Origin: Phycisphaerae bacterium | GTDB taxonomy: Bacteria; Planctomycetota; Phycisphaerae; Phycisphaerales; Phycisphaeraceae | Assembly (NCBI GenBank): GCA_030425705.1 | Contig: JAUHZU010000015.1 | Span: 1-64,000, forward strand | Length of the DNA: 64,000 bases | Reading direction: 5' to 3' | Part shown: one piece after another, positions 49,340-57,313 of the stretch | How the letters are laid out: every line of letters begins with the position of its first letter | Position numbering within the stretch: position 1 is the stretch's first letter | The notes under the pieces: model-generated | What the model saw: the letters and a program-made list of their open reading frames with translations, nothing else | Told to the model about the DNA's origin: nothing | The model's database searches: none | Translations under genes and position numbers: made by a program

Positions 49340-50395
49340 TTACTTCGACTCGACGACGCCTTCGTCTCCGACGGTTTCTTCCATCTCGCCCCCGTCCAGC
49401 CACGCGATCGCGTCGGCGTCGCCCAGGAGCCAGCCGTCGAGGAACGCGGTGGTGGACTGGATGATCAGGCCGTGGATGACCGGGTCCCGGCTGGTGTCGA
49501 CACCGTCGCGTTCACGCATGCGCTGCATCATCCGTCTCGACTGGGCCCCGTCCATCGGCGGACCCCCGAGCACCATGTGGTCGCCGCCCTCGAAGGTGAT
49601 GAGGTACTGCGCCTTGCCGCCGGCGTCGCGTCCCGGGCTATGGTCGTAGGGCACGCGGCGCTGTTCTGCCGTCGTGTCGCTCACCGGGCTCGTGTCGAGC
49701 GTGCCGGTCACATGGAACACCGGGATGTCGATGCCACCAAACGCCCGGTCGTAAGAACGCGGGTTCCGTGGCACGGGGCTGCTCAGCGGGACGGCGACAT
49801 CGATCCGCTCGTCACGGAGCGTGGGGTCGCCGTTGAGCCCGTTGCCCTGACCGGCGAGCGCCATGCAGGTCCATGCGCCGTAGGAGTGGCCGGCGATCGC
49901 GATGTGCTCGAGGTCGAGTTGCCCGTAGCGCGGGGTGTCTTCGGCGGCCTGCGCCGCCTCGAGTGTATCGAGCACAAACGGGACGTCGGCGGCACGGTCC
50001 AGCGAGGCCTGCAGGTTGCTGGTCGCGGCTCGCATCGTCCGCATGCGTTCGCGCGCGGGCACATCGCGCCAGACCGCGTCGTCGCTCCCGTGGTGCTGCA
50101 TGTGGACGCATACGTAGCCATACGACGCCCAGTGTCGGCCGAGGTAGCTGAGCGCGTCGCGCGTCCCGCCCAGCCCGTGCGAGACGACCACGACCGGCCG
50201 TGGCCCCTCCGCATCGACCGGGTAGTAGATGCGTACCGGCACCTCGCGATCGCGCGCGACGTCCTGCCATTCCTCGGTGTAGGTCTCGACGGTGTACGGC
50301 CCCGGGTCGGGCTTGTAGGGCGCGGCCGCCGCGGTGCAGCACACCCATGCGGTGAACAGGCAGGTAAGAACCGTTCTGGACAGGAGGTGCGTCAT
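49340..50395 (-). CDS. Secreted alpha/beta hydrolase (PAF-acetylhydrolase/dienelactone hydrolase-like)
   Basis: Protein of 351 aa with a signal peptide (~1-24, LLSRTVLTCLFTAWVCCTAAAA). The oxyanion region is VVVVSHGLGGTRD, the nucleophile Ser lies in IAIAGHSYGAWTCMALAGQG, an acid Asp candidate is in VFHVTGTLDTSPVSD, and His in FEGGDHMVLGG. This arrangement matches the platelet-activating-factor acetylhydrolase-like esterases seen in many environmental bacteria. The substrate is unknown. The terminal ~25 residues are acidic and probably exposed. It is convergent with ispD, 14 bp away. Confidence 0.88.
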   Translation of the reverse strand: MTHLLSRTVLTCLFTAWVCCTAAAAPYKPDPGPYTVETYTEEWQDVARDREVPVRIYYPVDAEGPRPVVVVSHGLGGTRDALSYLGRHWASYGYVCVHMQHHGSDDAVWRDVPARERMRTMRAATSNLQASLDRAADVPFVLDTLEAAQAAEDTPRYGQLDLEHIAIAGHSYGAWTCMALAGQGNGLNGDPTLRDERIDVAVPLSSPVPRNPRSYDRAFGGIDIPVFHVTGTLDTSPVSDTTAEQRRVPYDHSPGRDAGGKAQYLITFEGGDHMVLGGPPMDGAQSRRMMQRMRERDGVDTSRDPVIHGLIIQSTTAFLDGWLLGDADAIAWLDGGEMEETVGDEGVVESK

Positions 50396-50432
50396 AGCGG
50401 TCAGACGCGTGACGGTCCCCCGCTATTGCCGG

Positions 50433-51356
50433 CTAATCGCGTCGCGGGCGGGCGGCCCAGTGCATCTTGTTTGCGAGCATGGACCAGTAGCTCAGGTCGG
50501 GGTTGTGGATGAGCTTGAAGGTCTTGCTGTGTTTGGCGACGCGGACTTGCTGGCCGACTTCGAGCCGGGTGGAGACCTGCCCGTCGAGGACGAGGGTCGT
50601 GCCCGGGTTGGCCCGGTGCATCACCATCCAGGCGTCACAAAGCCCGGAGAAGACGATCGGCCGGAACGCCAGGGACTGGGGGTTGAGCGGCGCGACGCAG
50701 AGCCCGTCGATGCCCGGCGAGACGATCGGCCCACCGGCGGAAAGGTTGTAGGCGGTCGACCCCGAGGGTGTCGAGAAGACCAGCCCGTCGCCATTGAATG
50801 TCGCGGCGCTCTCGCGGGACCAGGCCGGCTCGATGATCAGCTCGATCTCGACCATGCGGAACGGCTCGCCGGCGTTGACCACGGCGTCATTCAGCGCGAG
50901 CCCGTGGAAGATCGGCTCGGGCATCGTGACCGGGCCGTCCCCCCCGCCGTTCGCCCCGCCCCACAGCGGCGCGCCCTGTCCATACACGCAGACCTCCAGC
51001 ATGATCCGCTCGGAGACCCGGCAGCGGCCCGCGGCGATCGCGTCCCAGTGCTGTTTCACCGACTCGATCGTGAACTCGGCCAGGAACCCGAGCTTGCCGA
51101 AGTTGATCCCCAGCATCGGTACGGCACGGTCCACCAGGGCTCGTGCCTGTGAAAGCACCGTCCCGTCGCCGCCCAGCACCAGCGCAAAGTCTGCGTCCGG
51201 CAACTCCGCGGCGTGCTCCGCCGTCATCTCGCGCGAACCGGCCTCGGCGACGATTTCTGCACGCTCCGCCAGCCAGGGGCGGAACCGCTCCACCGCCTCA
51301 AGCACGTGCGGCTTGCCGCGGTTGCACAGCAACAGGATCCGGGGACGCTCTGCCAT
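50433..51356 (-). CDS. nadK: NAD kinase
   Basis: Enzyme of 307 aa that phosphorylates NAD to NADP. The diagnostic GGDGT motif lies in FALVLGGDGTVLSQARALVD, followed by LGINFGKLGFLAEF, a LNDAVVNAGEP site, and the conserved DGLVFSTPSGSTAYNLSAGGPIVSP. The C-terminus (VLDGQVSTRLEVGQQVRVAKH) completes the fold. The ATG at 51356 lies 8 nt after TACACT, with no ribosome-binding sequence; a leaderless start is likely. An upstream GTG (51362) would add two residues. Confidence 0.95.
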   Translation of the reverse strand: MAERPRILLLCNRGKPHVLEAVERFRPWLAERAEIVAEAGSREMTAEHAAELPDADFALVLGGDGTVLSQARALVDRAVPMLGINFGKLGFLAEFTIESVKQHWDAIAAGRCRVSERIMLEVCVYGQGAPLWGGANGGGDGPVTMPEPIFHGLALNDAVVNAGEPFRMVEIELIIEPAWSRESAATFNGDGLVFSTPSGSTAYNLSAGGPIVSPGIDGLCVAPLNPQSLAFRPIVFSGLCDAWMVMHRANPGTTLVLDGQVSTRLEVGQQVRVAKHSKTFKLIHNPDLSYWSMLANKMHWAARPRRD

Positions 51357-51364
51357 CGCCACAC

Positions 51365-51370
51365 AGTGTA
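51365..51370 (-). promoter_or_regulatory. -10 element TACACT before NAD kinase, likely leaderless
   Basis: On the minus strand TACACT ends 8 nt before the NAD kinase ATG. The predicted transcription start falls at or just before the start codon. It separates nadK from the end of the exopolysaccharide cluster. Confidence 0.4.
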
Positions 51371-51416
51371 TCGACCGATCCCGGAACGGACCGGCACCGC
51401 GTAACGCCAGCCGGCG

Positions 51417-52058
51417 CTACAGCACCAGCTTCCGGGCGTACAGCCCCTCGGCGTACCCCGACGGCGCGTGGCACTCCAGCCCACGGATGCGGAGCAGTGC
51501 CCGGAACGTCCGCTCGTCGTACCACGGCTTACCCGACTGGCTCGGGAACGCCTGCGCCAAATGCGCGATCTTTTGCTCGGCCTCCGCGTCGGTCAGCCGG
51601 GCATACAGGTTAGGCCGGGCCAGGTCGCCCTCGAACTTGGGGACCTCGTACTCGAGGATCGTGTGGTCACGGAACGCACACCAGGTCAGGTCCGACAGCG
51701 TACGGTGGTCCTGGTGGGCGTCGTCGTGCCGGTGCGTCAGTATCAGCCCCGGCGAGCACGACCCAGCCAATGTATGAAAGGTCTCCTTGATCGCCTCGCC
51801 CTGATAGGGGAAAAAGCTGTCTCGGAACGCGTGCTGCTCGAACCGCAGTTCTCCCGCGTCGGCCAACAGACACCGAGCACTCTGCTCCGCTTCAGCGATA
51901 CGCGGCCCAAGGGCACTGAACACGACGAACCGAACGCGCAGCCCCGGGTGCATGCGGACCAGTTTCAGCAGGGTCCCGCCACAGCCGATCTCGATATCGT
52001 CGGCGTGGGCTCCGAGGCAGAGCACCTCGCGCAGATCGGGGAAAACCGATTCGATCAT
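51417..52058 (-). CDS. PIG-L/LmbE-family deacetylase
   Basis: Zinc-dependent N-deacetylase of 213 aa. The metal-binding motif is GAHADDIEIGCGGTLLKL (the H-(P/A)-D-D form) together with THRHDDAHQDHR. Relatives remove acetyl groups from N-acetylglucosaminyl sugars. In this exopolysaccharide cluster it may deacetylate an amino-sugar precursor or the polymer's repeat unit (inference). The ATG overlaps the stop of the upstream cytidylyltransferase gene by 4 nt. It is the last gene of the cluster. Confidence 0.9.
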   Translation of the reverse strand: MIESVFPDLREVLCLGAHADDIEIGCGGTLLKLVRMHPGLRVRFVVFSALGPRIAEAEQSARCLLADAGELRFEQHAFRDSFFPYQGEAIKETFHTLAGSCSPGLILTHRHDDAHQDHRTLSDLTWCAFRDHTILEYEVPKFEGDLARPNLYARLTDAEAEQKIAHLAQAFPSQSGKPWYDERTFRALLRIRGLECHAPSGYAEGLYARKLVL

Positions 52059-52888
52059 CGCGTGCCTGCCCCGCGGCCTCTCCCGATTTGTTCCGGCCGG
52101 CTGCCGTTGTGCTTCCAGAGTTCCCAAGGCGCATCCCCCCGCGCGACCCGATCATCAAGCGCCTGTTTTTCCTTGTACGTGTCCATACAGCCCCAGAACC
52201 CGTTGTGCCGGGTCGTGTAGAGCTTGCCGAGTTTCGTCAGACGCTCGAACGGCTCGAGGACCAACTCTTCCCCCTCTTCCATGAAGTCGAAGATGTCCTG
52301 CTGCAACACGAAGAATCCGCCATTCATCCACACATCGGACTGCGAGATGGTCTTGATGCGGTCGACCCGGCCGTCGTCGTGCAGGTCGACCAGGTGGAAG
52401 CTCTGTTGCGGACGGACGCTGACAAAGCTCGCGACAGCTTGGTTTGTCTGGTGGAAGTCGATCAGGTCGGGCAGGTGCAGGTCGCTCACGCCGTCGGTGT
52501 AGTTCGCGAGGAAGGTTTCTTCGCCCGCCAGGTGCTCGCGGACGGCACAGAGCCGCTGGCCGATGTTGGCGTTGATGCCGGTGTCGACGAAGGTGATGGT
52601 CCAGTCGTCGATATCACTGCCGAGCAGTTCGACCTTGTTGCCGTTGCCGTTCCCGTGGAGGACAAAGTCGTTGGAGACGCTCTCTTCGTAATGGAGGAAG
52701 TAGTCTTTGATCGCGTTGGCCTGCCAGCCGAGGCAGAGGATGAAGTCCTTGTGCCCGAAGTAGGCGTAGTACTTCATGACATGCCACATGATCGGCCGGG
52801 AACCGACCGACACCATCGGCTTGGGGATGGCCCCGCCGGCCTCCCGCATCCGCATCCCCATCCCGCCACAAAAAAGCACGACCTTCAT
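52055..52888 (-). CDS. rfbF: Glucose-1-phosphate cytidylyltransferase-like nucleotidyltransferase
   Basis: Nucleotidyltransferase of 277 aa. The N-terminus MKVVLFCGGMGMRMREAGGAIPKPM is the CTP/sugar-phosphate binding signature, with Lys in PKPMVSVG. DFILCLGWQANAIKDYFLHYE, FLANYTDGVSDLHL and WMNGGFFVLQQDIFDFM fit RfbF (CDP-glucose synthesis). CDP-glucose usually feeds 3,6-dideoxyhexoses; no CDP-glucose 4,6-dehydratase is in the window, so the next step must be outside it or this enzyme has another substrate. AGGACGG precedes the ATG. It is translationally coupled to the deacetylase gene. Confidence 0.9.
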   Translation of the reverse strand: MKVVLFCGGMGMRMREAGGAIPKPMVSVGSRPIMWHVMKYYAYFGHKDFILCLGWQANAIKDYFLHYEESVSNDFVLHGNGNGNKVELLGSDIDDWTITFVDTGINANIGQRLCAVREHLAGEETFLANYTDGVSDLHLPDLIDFHQTNQAVASFVSVRPQQSFHLVDLHDDGRVDRIKTISQSDVWMNGGFFVLQQDIFDFMEEGEELVLEPFERLTKLGKLYTTRHNGFWGCMDTYKEKQALDDRVARGDAPWELWKHNGSRPEQIGRGRGAGTR

Positions 52889-52924
52889 AGTACCCGTCCT
52901 ATCGATGCACGCCGCAACGTGCGC

Positions 52925-54229
52925 TCAACGCGCCGCCGCGGCCTGGAAAAAGTGTGCGTCCTGCTCCGCCCGTAACCGGTCGCACAACCGGCCCTCCGGC
53001 AGTTCAACGTCCGCGTAGGTCAGCGGCGTGTCTTTCGCGATTGCACGCGCAACCCTGCAGCCATCGGTCAGCCCCATCGGCAACAGGTGCTCGGCCTGGG
53101 ACTGCTCGGCGTTTTCGAGTACGCCATAGCAGTCAAACCCCCCGATCCCGTCGAGGGGCTGCCCGGGCTGAAGGTCGTGCTTCGCGATCGCGACAACGTC
53201 ACACATCGGCGGGCCGACCGGCGTAACCGCGGCGTCGTGGAACAACGCCGCCCGAGCGATCGTCAGCGCGGACTGGAGCTGTGGCAGGTGGTACGGCGTG
53301 TAGAACACATACAGCGGGCCCTCCCCCATCTTGAAGTACCGCATGTACTCCTGCTTGACCGGGTTCTCGTTGTAGCCGACCACAAACGCCCCGTTGCCTG
53401 GCTTTGCGCCGAGCACGTAGTCGACGATCCCGCGTTCCAGCAGCGCATCGGTCTCGTCCGCGAGGTAGCCGGGCAGGTCCATGACGTGCTCGCAGCGGTG
53501 GCCGTGCATCCCCCGCTTGGCGACGCCGAATCCCGCGGCGTTAGCGAGGATGCACGTCTCCATCGACAGCTTCGTGCCGTCGGCAAACGAGGTAATCATC
53601 TTCGGGCCCTGGTTCACACTGTCGGCAAAGCCCTTCTGCGTGTCCGGGTTTCGGTACGGGTCGATGAATCCCTTGATGTTCCCGGCCGCGACCGGGCGGT
53701 AGCCCAGCGTATCTACGAACCGCAGGAGGTTCATCGCCACGCCCGGCTCGTCGCCGTCGATGTTGGTCAAGACGACGCCGGCCTGCTCGGCCCGCTGCTT
53801 GAGGATCGGGCCGACCGTCGCGTCCAACTCCGCGTTGACCAGCACCGTGTGCTTGCCGTGCTCGATCGAGGCCAGGGTGATGCGGGCCCCGAACTCGGGG
53901 TCGCCGGTGCACTCCATCAGCACATCGATGTTGTCTGCTTCGCACAGGTGCATCGGGTCATCGGCGTGGGCAAGTTTCCCGGTTGCGACTGCGTCTTCGA
54001 GTGCTTGGGTGCTGGATGTGTCGGCGACCTGCTCGACGCCGGCCTCCGCGAGCAGGTCGCGTGCCCGCTGGCCGTCCCGGTTGTAGACCGCGACCAGGCG
54101 GATGCCGCGCACGGGCGTCAGCAACTGGTGCACGATCCCGCGTGCCATCCACCCCGTGCCGACAATACCTACACGGATCGGGTTGCCCTCGGCTTCGCGT
54201 TGCTTGAGTGCGGAGTCAACAATGATCAT
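52925..54229 (-). CDS. NAD(P)-binding oxidoreductase with SAF domain
   Basis: Protein of 434 aa. Its N-terminal Rossmann domain begins IRVGIVGTGWMARGIVHQLL and continues with homoserine-dehydrogenase-like features (VLMECTGDPEFGARITL, KHTVLVNAELDATVGP, TNIDGDEPGVAMNLLRFV). The C-terminal ~80 residues are a SAF domain (DVVAIAKHDLQPGQPLDGIGG, RVARAIAKDTPLTYADVELP). This combination occurs in sugar and antibiotic biosynthesis clusters (StrU-like) and probably acts on an activated sugar; the reaction is not established. The ATG overlaps the end of the epimerase gene by 4 nt. Confidence 0.85.
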   Translation of the reverse strand: MIIVDSALKQREAEGNPIRVGIVGTGWMARGIVHQLLTPVRGIRLVAVYNRDGQRARDLLAEAGVEQVADTSSTQALEDAVATGKLAHADDPMHLCEADNIDVLMECTGDPEFGARITLASIEHGKHTVLVNAELDATVGPILKQRAEQAGVVLTNIDGDEPGVAMNLLRFVDTLGYRPVAAGNIKGFIDPYRNPDTQKGFADSVNQGPKMITSFADGTKLSMETCILANAAGFGVAKRGMHGHRCEHVMDLPGYLADETDALLERGIVDYVLGAKPGNGAFVVGYNENPVKQEYMRYFKMGEGPLYVFYTPYHLPQLQSALTIARAALFHDAAVTPVGPPMCDVVAIAKHDLQPGQPLDGIGGFDCYGVLENAEQSQAEHLLPMGLTDGCRVARAIAKDTPLTYADVELPEGRLCDRLRAEQDAHFFQAAAAR

Positions 54230-54780
54230 CGCGGTGTGTTCTCCACGGGGTGTGGCGGGTAGGCGGGCCAATTCCGGTCGGCGTCAGAGATCACCGTTGG
54301 TGGCATCGGCCAGTCGATGCTAAACGCAGGGTCGTCGAAGGCGACGCCCGTCGCGCAGCGCGGTGCGTAGGGTCGGCTGGTCTGGTAGCTGATCTCGCTG
54401 CTGTCCACGAGGGTCTGGTAGCCGTGCGCGAACCCCTCGGGGACGTAGAGCATCCTGCCGTTGTCCGGCGTGAGTTCGGCGGCGTACCACCGGCCGTGGG
54501 TCGGCGAGGCGGGCCGCAGATCGACCATCACGTCGTAGACCGCGCCGCGGGTGCAGCGGACGAGCTTGACCTCCTGCTCGGGGGCCGACTGGTAGTGCAT
54601 GCCCCGGAGCGTGCCCTTGCGGGAGCTGAAGCCGACGTTGACTTGAAGCAGCTCCGTGCTTAGCCCGTGCTCGGCGAACTCCTGCGCACACCAGACCCGC
54701 GCGAAGTAGCCGCGTTCGTCGCCCCGCCGTTCGGGCTCGATCTGGTAGGCCCCCTCGAGTGGTGTCGGTGTGAAGATCAT
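54226..54780 (-). CDS. rfbC: dTDP-4-dehydrorhamnose 3,5-epimerase family protein
   Basis: Cupin-fold epimerase of 184 aa. The family pattern is intact: GAYQIEPERRGDERGYFARVWC, NVGFSSRKGTLRGMHYQ with the catalytic His, VRCTRGAVYDVMVDLRPASPTHGRW and YVPEGFAHGYQTLVDSSEISYQTS. RfbC-type enzymes epimerise 4-keto-6-deoxysugars, here presumably for a deoxyhexose in the exopolysaccharide. AGGAG lies 6-7 nt before the ATG. No dTDP-rhamnose genes (rfbA, rfbB, rfbD) are in the window, so its nucleotide-sugar could be CDP- or dTDP-linked. Confidence 0.93.
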   Translation of the reverse strand: MIFTPTPLEGAYQIEPERRGDERGYFARVWCAQEFAEHGLSTELLQVNVGFSSRKGTLRGMHYQSAPEQEVKLVRCTRGAVYDVMVDLRPASPTHGRWYAAELTPDNGRMLYVPEGFAHGYQTLVDSSEISYQTSRPYAPRCATGVAFDDPAFSIDWPMPPTVISDADRNWPAYPPHPVENTPR

Positions 54781-54797
54781 GACGGCTCCTGGGCGCG

Positions 54798-56174
54798 TTA
54801 GTGCCCGACCCCCTCGTAGGCCGGGACGCTCGCGGGGTCAATGATCCGTCGGCCGTCGATAATGACCGGCGGGACATCCAGCCCCTTCAGCACCTCCGGC
54901 ACGCGCTGATAGTCTGCCCAGCGCGTCACGATCATGGCCGCATCACAAGAGGCCAACGCTTCTTCCAGCGATGCCGCGAACGCCGCGGGGGGCCCAAACC
55001 GCGCATCCGCACCGGGCGTGACCAGCGGGTCGTGCAGCACAACCGATACGCCTTCGGCATGAAGCAGGTCGATCAGGGGCAGCGCGGGCGAGAGGCGGAT
55101 GTCGTCCGTCCCGGGTTTGAACGCGAGCCCGAGCACTGCGACCCGCAGGCCCGCCAGCTTGTCGAAACGTTTCCGCAGAAGGCGGAGCATCTCGGCGGGG
55201 CGGGCACGGTTGATGTCGAGTACGGATTGCAAGAGGGGCATGTCGCACCCGTGCTGCCGACCGTGTGCGACTAATGCGCTGACATCCTTGGGCAGGCAAC
55301 TCCCGCCGAACCCGCAGCCGGCTTCGAGGAAAGACGTGATCCCCGCGACCGTCGGCTGAGCGTGGCCGTTGCGTGAGGCGTCGGGTGTTGAAGGATTCTG
55401 CGCGGCATGTGTCAGGCGGAAGCCGTCAGCGAGGTGGACGCCGCACATCACCTCGCGGGCGTCGATCCCGCCGAGCGTGGAGCAGAGGTTCGCGACCTCG
55501 TTGGCGTAGGAGATCAGCGTGGCGAGCAGCGCGTTGCTGGCGTACTTGATCATCTCTGCGGTGCCGGGGTGTGTCTCCAGCCGGGGCACCTGGTCGCTGA
55601 ACGGCGCGTACAATTCGCGCAGCAGGGCCATGCCGCGCGGGTCGTCGCAGCCGAGGACGATGCGGTCGGGGTAGAGAAAGTCGTTGACCGCGACGCCCTC
55701 GCTGAGGAACTCGGGGTTCATCCCGACGCCGATGGCCTCGCCCAGGCGCTTGCCCGACGCCTCGGCCAGCAGCGGCCCGACCACACCGGTGGTGGTGCCG
55801 GGCACGACCGTGCTCTTCACGACGACCAGGCGGTAGCCGTCAAAGTCGCGCAGGGCCTCTCCGATCTGCCGCGCCGCGGCGCGGATGTAGGTGAGGTCGA
55901 TCTGCTGGCCGTCGAACGGCGTGCCCACAGCGATCATCGTGACCGAGGCGCCGCGCACCGCGGCCCGGAGGTCGGTCGTGGCGTTCAGCCGATCCCCCGC
56001 GTGTTTCTGCAGCAGCGGCGCAAGCCCTTCCTCGAAGATCGGCGGATCGCCCCGGTTGATCCGCGCGACCTTGTCGGCATCGACATCGACACACGTGACG
56101 CGGTGGCCATTCTCGGCGAGGCACACTCCGGTCACCAGCCCAACATACCCGGTACCCACGATGCACAGGTCCAT
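54798..56174 (-). CDS. ugd: UDP-glucose 6-dehydrogenase
   Basis: Enzyme of 458 aa that oxidises UDP-glucose to UDP-glucuronate. The NAD site is LCIVGTGYVGLVTGVCLAENG and the catalytic Cys is in GCGFGGSCLPKDVSALVAHG. VVVKSTVVPGTTTGVV, MNPEFLSEGVAVNDFLYPDR and LGLAFKPGTDDIRLSPAL are all family signatures. The ATG shares one base with the stop of the adjacent decarboxylase-like gene and has GGAGG upstream, so the two are cotranslated. Together they would supply UDP-glucuronate and UDP-xylose. Confidence 0.96.
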   Translation of the reverse strand: MDLCIVGTGYVGLVTGVCLAENGHRVTCVDVDADKVARINRGDPPIFEEGLAPLLQKHAGDRLNATTDLRAAVRGASVTMIAVGTPFDGQQIDLTYIRAAARQIGEALRDFDGYRLVVVKSTVVPGTTTGVVGPLLAEASGKRLGEAIGVGMNPEFLSEGVAVNDFLYPDRIVLGCDDPRGMALLRELYAPFSDQVPRLETHPGTAEMIKYASNALLATLISYANEVANLCSTLGGIDAREVMCGVHLADGFRLTHAAQNPSTPDASRNGHAQPTVAGITSFLEAGCGFGGSCLPKDVSALVAHGRQHGCDMPLLQSVLDINRARPAEMLRLLRKRFDKLAGLRVAVLGLAFKPGTDDIRLSPALPLIDLLHAEGVSVVLHDPLVTPGADARFGPPAAFAASLEEALASCDAAMIVTRWADYQRVPEVLKGLDVPPVIIDGRRIIDPASVPAYEGVGH

Positions 56175-57307
56175 CACGCGTCCTCCGCGTGCGGGTTCTG
56201 GTGGTACCACACGAGCGATCGGCGCAGGCCTTCGTCCAGCCCAACGGCGGGCTCGTACCCCAACTCGGCGCGGGCCTTGGCGATCGACGGGCAGCGTCGC
56301 TGCGGGTTGTCGACGAGGTAGTCCTTCTCGTCGCTGGCCTGCCTGACGACCGCGCCGTCGTAGCCCAGCAGTTCACGGCCCACGGCAACGATACGCTCGG
56401 CCAGGTCGGCCATACTGATCTCCGGCGACTCGGTCCCGATGTTGTACGCCTCGCCGGCCCGGCCGCGCACCAGCACCTTCAGGTAGCCGACGACCGCGTC
56501 CGCCGAGTAGCAGAAGGTCCGGCTGGGGGTGCCGCTGGAGTGCATCACGATCGGCCGGCCCGCCAGCACATCGCGCGCGAAGTCGGGGATCACCCGGCGG
56601 TCGCTGATCTTCAGGCCCGGGCCGTAGTTGTTGAACGGCCGCGCGACTCTTACGGGCACGCCGTACTGCTGGGCGAACACGACGCAGAGCGTCTCGCCGT
56701 AGCGCTTCGACTCGTCGTAGCACGCACGCGGGCCGGTGCAGGAGACGTAGCCGCGGTAGTCCTCGGCGGTGGGGATGTGTGCGGGGTCCGGGTCGCCGTA
56801 GATCTCGCTGCTGGAGAAAAAGAGCATGCCCTTGAGGGGGCGGTCGGTGTCCTGGCGCTGGCGCGCGTGTTCGAGCAGCGAGCGGAGGCCGTTGATGTTG
56901 GCGTCCATCGTCTCGAGCGGGTGCAGGCGGTAGTAGCGTGGCGAGGCGATGCCCGCGGCGTGGATGATGTAGTCAAACGCCGGCATGTCTGCGGGCAGCG
57001 GTTGGATCACGTCGTAGCGCACGAGCGTCAGGGTCGGCTCGTCCTGCAGCGCGGTGAGCCAGGGCGGCACGCCGCGGATGTAGTTGTCGTAGACCGTGAG
57101 CTGGACCTGACGTGTGACGTCTTCCCGCCGGTTCCACGCCAGCACGGCCTGCACCAGGTAGTAGCCGAGGAAGCCGGCACCGCCGGTGATCAGCAGCGAA
57201 CCGCCGGCCATCTCGGCGAACTCCGCCTCCAGCGCGCGCAGCATCAGGCCGAGGTCGCTTGCGACAACATCGTCTTCCAGTCCGGTGATCGCGGGTGCGG
57301 TTGGCAT
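56174..57307 (-). CDS. NAD-dependent epimerase/dehydratase, UDP-glucuronate decarboxylase-like
   Basis: Short-chain dehydrogenase-fold enzyme of 377 aa with a ~35-residue N-terminal extension before the NAD motif LLITGGAGFLGYYLVQAVL. The catalytic Ser/Tyr/Lys are in FFSSSEIYGDPDP and GPRACYDESKRYGETL. The latter matches the GPRACYDEGKR signature of UDP-glucuronate decarboxylase (UXS), as do VRVARPFNNYGPGLK and YNIGTESPEISMADLAERI. Next to ugd this predicts UDP-glucose to UDP-glucuronate to UDP-xylose. An alternative is a UDP-galacturonate-type epimerase. Confidence 0.88.
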   Translation of the reverse strand: MPTAPAITGLEDDVVASDLGLMLRALEAEFAEMAGGSLLITGGAGFLGYYLVQAVLAWNRREDVTRQVQLTVYDNYIRGVPPWLTALQDEPTLTLVRYDVIQPLPADMPAFDYIIHAAGIASPRYYRLHPLETMDANINGLRSLLEHARQRQDTDRPLKGMLFFSSSEIYGDPDPAHIPTAEDYRGYVSCTGPRACYDESKRYGETLCVVFAQQYGVPVRVARPFNNYGPGLKISDRRVIPDFARDVLAGRPIVMHSSGTPSRTFCYSADAVVGYLKVLVRGRAGEAYNIGTESPEISMADLAERIVAVGRELLGYDGAVVRQASDEKDYLVDNPQRRCPSIAKARAELGYEPAVGLDEGLRRSLVWYHQNPHAEDA

Positions 57308-57313
57308 AGCGTC

